The translations under genes were made by a program, and so were the position numbers. The notes beneath the pieces were generated by a model. It had not been told where the DNA came from. It ran no database searches and saw nothing but the letters and a program-made list of their open reading frames with translations. A DNA stretch of 64,000 bases from Ptiloglossa arizonensis (taxonomy: Eukaryota; Arthropoda; Insecta; Hymenoptera; Colletidae): contig NC_135058.1 in NCBI RefSeq assembly GCF_051014685.1, forward strand, positions 7,416,811-7,480,810. Direction: 5' to 3'. This document shows, piece after piece, positions 1-10,660 of this stretch (position 1 is its first letter; every line of letters starts with the position of its first letter).

Positions 1-3000
1 CGCGCTCCGTACGTCGGTTCCCGATCGTTCGACCGCTGTCATAGACATTCGCTGCCGTCAGCGTGTAACTTGGCGAGTGTGGATTGAAAGCAAGGGGCGG
101 CGATGAGCGGTGCTCGATTTGTAGGAAACGCCGGGGCTACCTTATCCGTCTATTAACCAGCCAATTTCATTTCTACGCGAAGAGATATTCAGGGCGATGC
201 ATTAGCTCGTGCCCGTAAAAGCTGCTTACACGAACGTTCGAGCGTGTTAAGAGGATTACATCTCTGATCCAATAATAAACATCGTTCGTTGAAAATACAA
301 CTGTTTTTCAAGCTGGAAATTACACGATTTCGCGTATCCTCTGGTGTCTTTCTGCACGATTCGAACATTTTTTCCCCACTGTCTACGATTGTTCTTTCGT
401 TCGGCGAGTTTCGTTACGATCGATACGCGAAAATATCGCGCTGGGAATCATCAGTAATCGGAACATATTTCTGCTTCTGAACACGAGAACCAGCGACATC
501 GCTCGAGAAAAGGTACAATTTTTGTTCGAACAAGTATCGCTAATCTACGTAAACTATCGTCCCTCCTCGTCGGAGAGTCTTTCATCGTTTAAAATATTAT
601 TTGCTATTTTTTTGTTTCTTTTCTTTTTGCCATTATATTATTTCGATGTACATCGAACGAAACGGAACAGGAGGATAAAGTTTCGAGGAAGATTGGACGA
701 TTACCATCGTTATCGAGTAACGTGGATCGAGTATTTCTTTTTTAAAATCGATCTACGCTTTCGTGAAATTTAATCGGCTGTTATTCGAACGAGGTATTCA
801 ACCGAAGCGTAAATTCGATTGTACGAAAGATTCGTACGAGAACAAGGAGAAGTAATAGAGATACTTGCGTAAATGTTTCTTATTTTCTTTCACATTTTAT
901 TACTTCCGTCTCGAACGGAGTGGTGTGCCGCGAACAGGGACTCGAATTGGGCTGCTCACTCGTGACGTTTCGTTCGGTTTGTCAGGGTAGGTCAGGGTTA
1001 ATTGGAATCGGCGAGGATCTCGTCCCGCAGAACGAATCGAGCACGTTCGGCGTTCAAGCGGTAATTTATTTCGGTTCCCAGGTCGTACGGAACGAAGGGT
1101 GCACTTTGCTTCAATGGGACCATCTCGATAATGTTTCACCGGCGTATTCTATCCGAAAGTTAGCTCTTCGGTCCCGGAAATGCTATTTAATTAACAGATT
1201 CGGTGAAACAATACGCTCTGACCTCTTGAAAGTTCGTACATTATCGGTACCAGTCAAATCGGGTCAGTGAGTTTACGAAATTATTTAAAGGGTGAACGTG
1301 TAACTGGATGCTGCGCGAGACAGCCGCTTAGCTTTTATTTGTCAATCCTATTACACGCTCAGTGAATTTGTTAATTTATACACCACGCGGGTGTACACCG
1401 AAACAGATTCGATACCAAAGAAAGAAAAAATAAAACGGTACAAATTACGAGTAATTTACTTTCTAATTGTTCGAGCAATTCACGCCTACTTGGGAATCTT
1501 TTTTGATTTTCCATACAGCGTTAAAGAATTCCAGGTATTGTCGACCGCCGGCGATCTCGTTCGACGAGCCAAAGAAGTATTTAAATTTTCCCGAAAATAA
1601 TTGTAACTTGGAAATGGAACCACATAGATTACACGCGTTTGTTATAAATACTTTTATTCCGTTTTCTATGGTGTAAAATACATTTCTGAAATCAGACTCT
1701 CATTAGGAGTACACTCCATACCATACGTATCACTTGTACGAAACCGACGAGACGTTAAATGGCTCTCTAAGTATTAAAAGTCGCTACAGTTTGCGTTAAA
1801 ACTGCATCGAAACAAGCTTTAAGGCATTTTATGTATCGAAACTTTGCAAAAAATCTCGCGAGATACGCGTTATTTAATTTCCCGTACCAAAACGCGTGAA
1901 AGTCATTCGAACGAAATTCGATTCAACTTATAACTCAAGTTCTAAGCTTGAAATTTGTACGGATTCTTTTTATACACCTGTCGCGTTTCACTAGGCAATT
2001 ATCGGTACGCGTAAAACGTTCGAAACCTCTCCGAACGAAACGGCGAAACGTTTATCCTCGATGAGGGTATTCCGGCGACGAAACGTTTACCGAAACGATA
2101 AAGAACGTTCGGCGCGTGTGTAATACGGTAGCTCGGTCCTCGAAACAACGACCGATTTAAATCGTTCTTTCTTTCGAATTTCCTCGTGTCCTGGACATTC
2201 GTTTTCATGAAGACGGTAATCTCTTAGGTTTTATCTCGTTGACAACGACTCCCGCGAACTTTACCGTGATCCGTCGCCAACGGAGTGCCAGTTCCGGCGT
2301 GACTTTCGGCCCACATGTTTTCATTGCAAACGGTGTAAATCTGTACATCGTGGCTTATGCTATTTGAAAGTGGAAGCCAGCGACAAACACCGCGGTGGAA
2401 GCTTCCTAAATTATTTTACCGTCCCCTTCCTAAATTGCGTCGGATTTCGCGTTTCCGTTTCGAGATTTCCTGTATAAATTCTCTCCATTCTGTCCCGTGC
2501 TTAAACACCGTACACTTTATCAGTAGTAACGAAACGAGGGTACAGTACCAGCTTTCTTGAATTATTTAGAATTTTGTGTATCGATTTTAAGCGAAACGCC
2601 GACGAGAATAAATGAATATTTAAATCGATTTAATTTCGATCGGAATAAATAAATATCGGGGCGCACCTTTGGCGGGGATACGTTTTCCACGAAAATTTGG
2701 CAAAAGTATCCTTACTTGTTTCTCTGAGAGATCATCGTACGCGTTCCACCGAATTTCGTTCTCGAACCGGTGTTCCACTTCGTGCACACGGTTTAATATC
2801 AATCCAACGTTTGTATTTTTCACGGATCTCCCCCGCTGTAAAATTAATACCGCGATAGCGAACACAATTTATCCGAGGCGGAACCATTTCAAATTTGCAT
2901 TTGGTTTCGATATCGTCGCTCCGTAGGTGGCATATTACAAACACGTATTTACGTTAATACTTTCAAAGTTTCATTGCACGGTTGATATCGGAGGAATGCT

Positions 3001-4032
3001 CTGCGAACGGAGCACACGAATCTGTATAGGTCGATATTTGCGAATAATGAAAACGGAGCGTTTCGTACCGGCGATATTAATCACGCAGTATTTATTAACG
3101 TTAAGAGGCCATCGAAGCGAGCCGTTAAAAGGTCGATTGAAAGATCACTTTTCCCGAATGTGAAACTTTCGATGAATTTTACGATGCACCGAACGAACCC
3201 ATCGAGACCGTGACGTTTCTTTCTCGAATGACTCGCGTTGCGTAAAAATCCCACCGCACGAGAGAAAATGACTTATTCATTAGGCGAGCGAGTTTCCGCG
3301 AACGTTTCGCATTTTCTTTCTACTCCTTTTTCCTTTTATAACGTCCGCGAGTCTCTCGTCCAGTTTACGAGCGCTACAATTTAAAAAATTTGTTCGCTCT
3401 TTTCTTGTTGGGTATTCGTTATGCAAAAAGGATGCAAATGTTTCTTCTTCGTCATCCCTGCCCCCACAACCCGGCTGGTTGTTTTTTCTTTTTTTCTTTT
3501 TTTGAACGACCGACGTTGAAATTTCGATCGAAACCGCGGGGAAATGTTACGCGTATCGGCTTCAATTCCCTCGGTGTTTCGGCAATCAGGAGTAAAAAAT
3601 GGATTTTACGGGCCCGGGGTTATTAGAAATATTACACGCGGCTGTGCGCGGAACAAACGAGACAAAAAAAAAAAAAAAGGAAAAAGAAAAAGAACGAGCT
3701 TTTCCTTTGCGGCGTATACATCACAGCGACTACGTGGTCTCGTTTAAGTGCGACTGCTACTGAATAATGAACGTCGCAAAACGTCCGAAATTCCGTAAGC
3801 GAGGCGTACACTATTTCCGTCAAGGGAGCAACAATTTCGTAGGCGGTTTTATGTACCACCATCGTCGGTTCGTGTGCAACCCTCCTCTTCCTTTCTCCTC
3901 CGTATACGCGTACACTTTTTTTACCACGTGTGGGTCACACGTTAAAAAGTACATCGGCTCGTTCGTGACAGCACGTAGGTAACTACGACTTACGTGACGA
4001 ACAAACGCTCGCGGTTCAATTTTTTTCTACGT
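1..4032. other. No gene recognised; CpG-rich noncoding sequence
   Basis: I see no frame with a recognisable domain, no RNA gene and no mobile element here. Visible structure is limited to short palindromes of the length expected by chance (for example TCGATGTACATCGA near 643), thymine-rich tracts near 600-640 and 3480-3505, and an adenine tract around 3663-3696. The abundance of CpG and of TCGA/CGAA words is what suggests a hymenopteran genome. It may be intergenic or intronic. Confidence 0.6.
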
Positions 4033-4362
4033 ATGTCCCGGTATTCGGTAATCTTTTCCTTAGGAGTAATCGCGGCCGGATCGTTGCTCGTGATTATTTT
4101 TAAACGATGTTACGCGGGCTACGAGTACGCGTATCGCGGCTTAAAGGCTGAAACGACCGTTGATAACGAGAAAGAAACGCGTAAATATTATTGTTCCGCG
4201 GTAAAGGTGAACACAGTGGGATCTCCGTCGTACGAACTAATTGAGAGACAAAAGTGTTCGCACCAGAGAATTTTCATACAATGGAACAACAAGTGGTTAA
4301 CGCTCGAGTTTAATTTAGCACTCGAGCCGGAACGGAATAATACGAATACAATTTGTTCGTAG
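4033..4362 (+). CDS. Candidate small single-pass membrane protein, unrecognised (109 codons)
   Basis: This is an ATG-initiated frame of 109 codons ending in TAG. After MSRY comes an uninterrupted hydrophobic stretch at about residues 5-23 (SVIFSLGVIAAGSLLVIIF), followed by the basic KRC and a polar, glutamate/lysine/tyrosine-rich tail with several cysteines. That layout would fit a small membrane-anchored protein. Its composition is less arginine- and serine-rich than the chance frames in this CpG-rich sequence. Against it: the start context (CGT before ATG) is poor, no domain is recognisable, no promoter or poly(A) signal is evident, and hydrophobic frames of this size occur by chance. The frame also ends near a short inverted repeat (GCTCGAGT/ACTCGAGC near 4299-4324). 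I do not recognise the protein and would not assign a function. Confidence 0.15.
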   Translation: MSRYSVIFSLGVIAAGSLLVIIFKRCYAGYEYAYRGLKAETTVDNEKETRKYYCSAVKVNTVGSPSYELIERQKCSHQRIFIQWNNKWLTLEFNLALEPERNNTNTICS

Positions 4363-7300
4363 ATAATTCGATGCGTGGAATCAAAAATCAAGAAGAAACG
4401 ATACTGTTCCGTTCTCCTTCGTTTCAATGAAATTAAGGAAAGCGAACGTACGTGGATTGCAAACTTTTTGGCGGTTAAATCGCGAAACGTTGCAACCAGT
4501 TTCGTGGTCATTCGAGCCCTTTTTACAAAGCTGTAAATGCCTCGAAAAGAGTTGGTGCAACTTCGTTATTGATATCGTTGGTTTTGTATCGACTGTTCGT
4601 TTCTTGGCCGTTGTTTAAACTACTGACGATATTACGATACGTTATTCAAAGTGCTATGTATATTTTACACCGAATAATTGTGGATAGATTCCTTCGGAAG
4701 GGAATAAAAAATTTGTGCGCTTTCATAGAATATTGTAATAGGAAATGTACTGTTTATAGTAGCAGATTGTTTATAGAATAGAACGTTCGACCAATGTGTG
4801 TCTACGCAATTGATATTCTACCGTAACGAGAAATTCTTTTCGCTGTTAGGATCGGACGAAGATTAAGAAGGTTCGCGCCAAATATTTTGGCCGCTCGAGG
4901 CCGCTCCTCACAACTGAACTCCTCGATTTTTCATGGCTACATGACCGTGAATATTCAGATTAATATTAATTACACGTAATACGAGTCATTGAAATCGTAT
5001 TCGAATCGATCTTCGCCAAGTACCGTTTACGGAGTCATTGAGCGAAGCGCGTAGAAAATGTAACGGAAACAATAAATCGATCGATCGCAGATATTAATTT
5101 ATCGAACGGTCGTAGTCCCTTCTTCGTACATTTAGAGATTAGGCCGATAACAACGTATAATTGTATCTCGTTTCTCTGTATTTAAAATGCCTCCGCGATA
5201 TCTCGTTTCATATTGCATGTAATTCCGGTGCTCTGGAGACGTTCCGTTATTATTCTTATTATTAATACGAAGGGTGGCTGGTCGATACTTTTCCAACAGC
5301 TCGGCGAAACGGTTCCCAAAGCGTTTATAATCCGACATAAACTCGCGAGTCTATTCACCCCGAAGTCGTAAACGGAAAGTAACGCTTTCCAACAAACCGG
5401 AGTTCTTTGACCGTGCGTGTGCTAAGAATATTAAAAGGTCCGCGAGAAACTTTGGAATATCTGCAGGTACTGTTTACAGGCTTATGAAAACTCTGTTGTG
5501 TCGCGAACGCGTAGCGCTGTGGTTTTTCGCAAGCTCCGCGTGTTTATAAATTAACTTTACTTCCTCTTTTTTTATTACCGACTCCTTTTTGCGTTCTCCT
5601 CTCAACCACCGCGATGGTTCTCCGCGCTGCAAACATCGCGGCAACGATACAACCGACTTTTAAATAACACGCGTTTCCATTGAAATATTTTATTTTAAAA
5701 GAGTTAAAACGTGTCACGTGGTTACGCGACTCAATGCACACCGAATCTTGTATCAACTTGGACATACACGAAAGGAACGTGGATCGTTTTCTTATTTGCG
5801 ATATTTTATCGGTGAATTTATTTATTCCAGCTCGTGCATCGAATTAAAGTAAAAATTGCAACAGGTGAGGTTCGTTTATCTCGAAATCGATAAAGTAATT
5901 AATCGCATCGGTTTATTTATTGGTCATCTTTTATCGTTCGGTGTGTTTTACGGTATACGATGAAATCGCGATTCCAGTAATAAATATCAACGAAGGAAGA
6001 TAGTTTTCACGATGCACCGTTCGTCGCGAGTTTCGTCTTTCGTTTAGGTGGCGCGTAATCGTTCCAATTTCCTCGTGCTCGCGGTGCGTGTGCTTTTCGC
6101 GAAAGCTCGTTTCGAACGACAATGGGACCACCGTAAATTAAAAGCGCGCACCATCGACTGTTTCGACGAGTAAACAATTTACCGCGGTTACGGTAAAACA
6201 TTTGCTCCCTCATAAACAAACGTGACGATCCAATTTGTTGGAAATACATTTAGTTCGCGCGGAGTGCGAGGGTCTGGCCCTCGATCGAAAGCAGATACCG
6301 CATTAGCGTTGACAATTGTTAATCATTCGTCGAAAGCCGCGTAATGCGACTTTAATGTTCGAGTTCGTTCCAACGACGACAGTTTACCAAGGTCTGCGTC
6401 GTAATTCACTATATTCTTCTCTCTTTGCGGAATACTGCGACCACTTGGCGTCCCTACGACGAAACAACGAGTTAACAATTCATCGAAAACTCTTTGTTAA
6501 TATGGAACGAAAGTTTCACGGTGTCCGCGAACGAAAAAGGTTCCTTTTGAAAAAATTCCAACGGAACAACATCAACGATTCCCTTGGAGCATCGTAAATT
6601 CTGAAGAAATTTTTATTTCATCCCCTCTCTCGGCTATATCGGACGCATCGTAGTGCTTTGTTTCGAACGAAAACTACAAGAGATATAATATTATAGGTAC
6701 CGTAGAAGTTTTCGTCACCGAGCAGCCTCTACAAAACAATTTCGACGTAACTTATTATCGAAGATTTATAAATAAAACTTACAGGAAATATACGCTAAAC
6801 TGTACACTATAAGATGTATTTACAGCTCTCTTCGTAAAATATTTTTTTCATAAAAAAAAAAAATAGTGAAAACCCAACTTTTCCTACCACCTAGGTGTAC
6901 GCAGTCCCTGAACGCACATTGGTAATTCTTTGCTCCCATTTTTCATCGTGTCGCTCTATCCCGCCTCGATGATATCGTATCGATGTCGACCTCGTCGATC
7001 GAAGCTCGAAAGAGTATCTTCGTAAGCGTTCGAGGAATCCGTTGATCCGCGTTGAACGTATCAACGTCCACGAATCTAGAAATCGTACGAGACGGCGTAG
7101 GGTAGATATTAATCGCTGGACGCGTTGACAACGCGCTGTTAACACCCGGAATCATCGAAATCTGGATCAGCGTTGCGGTAATGTCGTCTTGGAACGCGCT
7201 CGATGCTCCCGCGGAATAACTTTGACACGATAACGCGGATACGCTCGTACGTGTAGAAACTCGGGATGTGCGAGTGATCGGGCGATCGAGACACGTGCCG

Positions 7301-9826
7301 CGTGTCACGCGTGTCACGCGTACTGCACAGCTCGGAGGCATTCGATGCAGCCAGCTGCATTGTGTGCGACGCGATCGGCGCGACGAGCAACGTGTGCCAG
7401 TATGCATTTTTGATTGGACGTCCGAGTACAAGGCCCTGCAGCTCGCTTTATCGTGCATGGACACCCTCGACGAGGCATGTTTCCCCGAGAAATTAGTCCT
7501 CGGTGCTATAACTGGAGCGCGAACATTGCTCTACCTAATGGCGCGAATGTTTCTCATTCTACCTAACGGCACGGTACGCGTTATCGAAGAAAACTTCTCC
7601 GCCGTTTCACCAATCCTCCCCGTTGTTTCGTAATTGTCGAACGCGGTTTTCGATTAACGGCGACGACACGAACGTGTTATCTCTGTTACGAATTAACGCG
7701 ATAGAGACGCGTCGAGATCGAGATATCCTCGCGAGGTGTACTCTACGGTATTACGATTCGTTAGAAGAATCCAGCGAACGTAAAATATCACGTGTGCCTG
7801 GGAAATCATTTCTTTCTTCGTCGATCGTGGAATTAATTTTAAAATACAATTCCTCGAGTCTGTAAAATTACATTTCGAAGTTTCACAGTTGGAATTATTA
7901 AGAATCGTATTTCGAAATTTTCTAATTCGAATTTGGAGATATTATACAACAGATGTATCCGAATTCGGGTAACAAATTTAAAGCGAACGTTACAAGAGAC
8001 TACCAATCGTCGACCAGATAATATCGAGAGACCTCTTTCGAGGACTACTTCCCTCTCTAACTTAACGAAATATTTCTACTCGAATTAAAATTACAGAGTC
8101 GGAGACTTTTCGGTGTACTCCTCGTAAAAAATTCACAGTCACGAACTACTACGCGCTTACTGCGCAATTCTGACTAATCGTTCTCCCGATGTTCGAGACA
8201 AGGGTTGCGATTCGTAAGCGAGACGACTCGTAACCGTAGAAGAGCGCACTGGGTCACGAGTTAGTTACCGTAAGAACGCACGGTTTCGTTCGGTGGTTCG
8301 ACGTAAATCCCGGAACTTTGTATTCCCACTCGAAGCGATTACAAACGTCGCTCGCTACGATCGCGCTGTACCGCATCTCCAACAAAGCGGGGAAAGAAAC
8401 AAATAATTCGACAAAAGCGGGACGAGAGGGTGGATCCAGCCGGGAAAGAGCAAGAAAGGGTTCAAGAGGAGGGCAAGAGGAGACAAGTGGCGGAGCGATG
8501 TGTGTGCCTCTGGCGTTCCACGTCAGGGAAGTTTCGTCTTTGCCTTAACGGCGTTGCGCGATGCATTATGCAGGGTGGCAAGACCCCGAGAGAAGGAGAA
8601 ACAACGGTGAAGTCTTCGTCGTTCCCTTCGTCTACTCGTCGCGGCGTCCTCGTCCTCCGGGCAATCGTTGAACCGTTCTCTCTCTCTCTCTCTCCACGGA
8701 GAAAGTTGTTTCACCGCTCCGTGCTCGGAATCGACGGAGGTATGCATAATGATTCCAAGTGTCGGGGGGGCCCCGAGATCAAACAGGAATCCCTGATTTT
8801 CGAGTTGCCGAATCTTCGAGACAGGTTATATTAGACGGGGGGAACGAGACTCCTCTTCCTCGGTCTTTGTCTTCCACGGAATTCTTGCATGTAGATTAAT
8901 CAGTCCGCGACCCCTCGCGACGGATCTCTAATTATAATATTGGCAAGTTATCCACATCCTCGTGGTTACAGTTTCTTCGAACGATTTCCACGTTCGTGAT
9001 TCCGTTCGTTCGAAGTTGCGAAAAATTATGTTGATCGGTTCGAGTTCATCGATCCGTGGACGTTCGAAATCTCTTTAACTCGATCCCGTTGATAACGCGG
9101 TGGTTCGAAACGAGATCGAGAGTTCTCGTAGGGCTACGATTCTGGAAAGGGTCGAGTCGAATTCTTCCAATTACCGGAGTCACGCGAACTTCGAAACATG
9201 GTTTCGGGGGACCTTGGAAAACGAAGAAGAATGCAAGAGCTTAAAATTCGGATCTCTCCGTCGACTCGAAACCGGTACAACGACGCGTTTATTATTCTTC
9301 TCGTGCCGCGTAAAAAATTCGCACACTTTCGTTCGAACCGACGAACGCACCCGCGATCAGCTCGATTTCGTTCCGCCGCGACAATATTGTCGTTGCTTTA
9401 ATTTCCAGGCATCGAATGGCGTTTTCGCAGAATTAATCGCAGGGAATGTTTACCCGACGAGATTTCTTTCTTTTCGTACGACGTACGCCTATGAAAATAA
9501 ACTTCGATGTCCTGGTGATTCGAATCGCGCGTTAAACGGTCGGAACGGAGGATTTATTCGTCGGGAGGATTCGAAACCCGGCGCGTCGCGTCGCGTCGTT
9601 TCGTCGTTCGCGGAATGCAAAACTTCGCAGACCAACCGCGTCGCGTTAATACCGAATTCCTGTTTCCCCGCTTTGAAGATCGTCTTGTCTACGGGGCGGT
9701 ACGCGCGCCTCGGTGGATAGCGGCCAAGATAATCTACTTCGCGAAAGTTCCATCGGGTTCGGGTTAAGTCGGCTGCGCAGGGGTAAGCCTCGGTGTTACC
9801 ACGGCTGATGAATCCGAAGTACTCGG
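4363..9826. other. No gene recognised; noncoding with short simple repeats
   Basis: No convincing exon or RNA gene is visible. Around 7300-7325 there is a small direct repeat of GTGTCACGC beside a CACGTG E-box. Around 8400-8485 a strongly purine-rich stretch (GGGAAAG, GAGGAGGGCAAGAGGAG words) precedes the TC microsatellite. Around 8560-8575 and 8741-8755 are ATGCATTATGCA and ATGCATAATGATT, which look like POU/homeodomain-type sites; without comparative data these are only suggestive. Confidence 0.55.
8677..8694. repeat. (TC)9 microsatellite
   Basis: Nine uninterrupted TC dinucleotides are visible. On the opposite strand this is a GA repeat, a possible GAGA-factor binding tract in insects, but no other promoter feature supports such a role. 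Confidence 0.9.
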
Positions 9827-9856
9827 GCTAACCCTACTCCCATGGGTAGGGTTAGC
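9827..9856. repeat. Palindrome with 11-bp arms just before the tandem array
   Basis: GCTAACCCTAC at 9827-9837 is the exact reverse complement of GTAGGGTTAGC at 9846-9856, separated by 8 nt. An 11-bp perfect stem with so small a loop is expected only a fraction of a time per 64 kb by chance. The arm resembles TTAGGG/CTAACC-type sequence, but there is no telomeric array. It lies about 70 bp upstream of the tandem repeat array and may mark its edge; that link is inference. Confidence 0.7.
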
Positions 9857-10204
9857 GAGAGGTAACGCGTTCTCGACATCGCGTATTCCTCGAGCTACGC
9901 TTCTCGCCGAGTTCGAATGTCTTTCGATCGGTTCGATTGGACGAATCGATATCGTTTTCCCTACAGGCCGAGTGAAAAACGTAGATCGATGCGCAAAGGC
10001 ATTGCTGTGAAAGTTACTCCTCGTGATTTTCGTAGTTTATTGAATTTTGAACAGTGTTGACTTTTAGATACCTTTGGTATTGCATCGCGATGAGTTCGAT
10101 CGTGACATGGAGCTTTAGGCCGATTAAGAAACGTAGATCTCGCGAAAGGCATTGCTGTGAAAATGATTCTTCGCGATCTTCGTATTTATCGAACTCTGAG
10201 TAAA

Positions 10205-10239
10205 ATACCGTAAGAGAAAGTTTCGGATACTTTTGGTAT
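10205..10239 (+). other. Unit 2 stem-loop of the tandem array
   Basis: Outer stem ATACC (10205-10209) pairs with GGTAT (10235-10239), followed inside by AAAG pairing with CTTT. Compared with the other units, the 5' side carries a six-base insertion (GTAAGA) that would bulge out. Confidence 0.45.
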
Positions 10240-10335
10240 CGAGTCTCGATCGGTTTCGATATTCAAAAAAAATGTAGATGCTGCGCAAAGTGTTCGTGGT
10301 AACCTTCGTACAATGTTTATCGGTTCTAGAGCCAA

Positions 10336-10364
10336 GTAACGAAAGCTTTGTACACCTTTGTTAT
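10336..10364 (+). other. Unit 3 stem-loop of the tandem array
   Basis: Outer stem GTAAC (10336-10340) pairs with GTTAT (10360-10364), with one G-U wobble at the base. AAAG (10342-10345) then pairs with CTTT (10356-10359) beyond a single bulged G, leaving a loop of about ten bases. Confidence 0.5.
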
Positions 10365-10452
10365 CGTTATCCGTACAGAATGATTCGAAAGATAACGTGA
10401 ACGCTGTAGAAGGTGTTCTTGGTAACCATTGTAGTCGTCGGTTTTGGAGCAA

Positions 10453-10483
10453 AATATCGAAGGCTTTAGATACCTTTGATATT
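10453..10483 (+). other. Unit 4 stem-loop of the tandem array
   Basis: Outer stem AATATC (10453-10458) pairs with GATATT (10478-10483). Inside, past a bulged G, AAGG pairs with CTTT including one G-U pair. The fourth variable pair is T-A here, where other units have C-G, A-T or G-C. Confidence 0.5.
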
Positions 10484-10611
10484 GTATCTCGATCGGTCCA
10501 ATCGCGACAGGTGCCTCGATATTGTTATCCTTGCAGGCTGATCCGAAAAAGAACGTAGGCGGTGTAGTAGGTATTGCCGGTAACCGTTGCATCGGTCGAT
10601 TTTGGAGCAAA

Positions 10612-10640
10612 GTAGCGAAAGCTTTCGATACCTTTGCTAC
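10612..10640 (+). other. Unit 5 stem-loop of the tandem array
   Basis: Outer stem GTAGC (10612-10616) pairs perfectly with GCTAC (10636-10640). AAAG and CTTT pair inside beyond the bulged G, closing the loop CTTTCGATAC. This is the best-formed copy. AAAGCTTT is itself palindromic, so a competing fold exists. Confidence 0.55.
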
Positions 10641-10660
10641 AACGCGGATCGTCGCGAAGT

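Larger units (their letters stand above)
9926..10660. repeat. Degenerate tandem array, ~158-bp monomer, about five units
   Basis: Equivalent points of the unit (the GTAG/GTGA of 'ACGTAG') fall at 9981, 10133, 10274, 10397 and 10555, giving spacings of 152, 141, 123 and 158 bp. The 123-bp unit differs from the 158-bp unit by loss of about 35 bp after its stem-loop. Shared blocks in order are GTAGA-GCTGCGCAAAGG, a GGTAACC block, TTTTGGAGCAAA, a stem-loop with CTTTNGATACCTTTG, CTCGATCGGT, a CGATATTGTTATCC-like block and CAGGCTGATTCGAAAA. A partial unit tail begins the array at about 9926. By eye the last two units are about three-quarters identical. The monomer length is close to that of a nucleosomal satellite, so an old satellite remnant is the plain reading; tandem noncoding RNA units are the alternative. 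No long frame runs through it. Confidence 0.85.

Noticed and set aside
9100..9720. Plus-strand open frame of 206 codons next to the tandem array
   Set aside because: It starts at GTG, is arginine-rich and has no recognisable domain or splice support.
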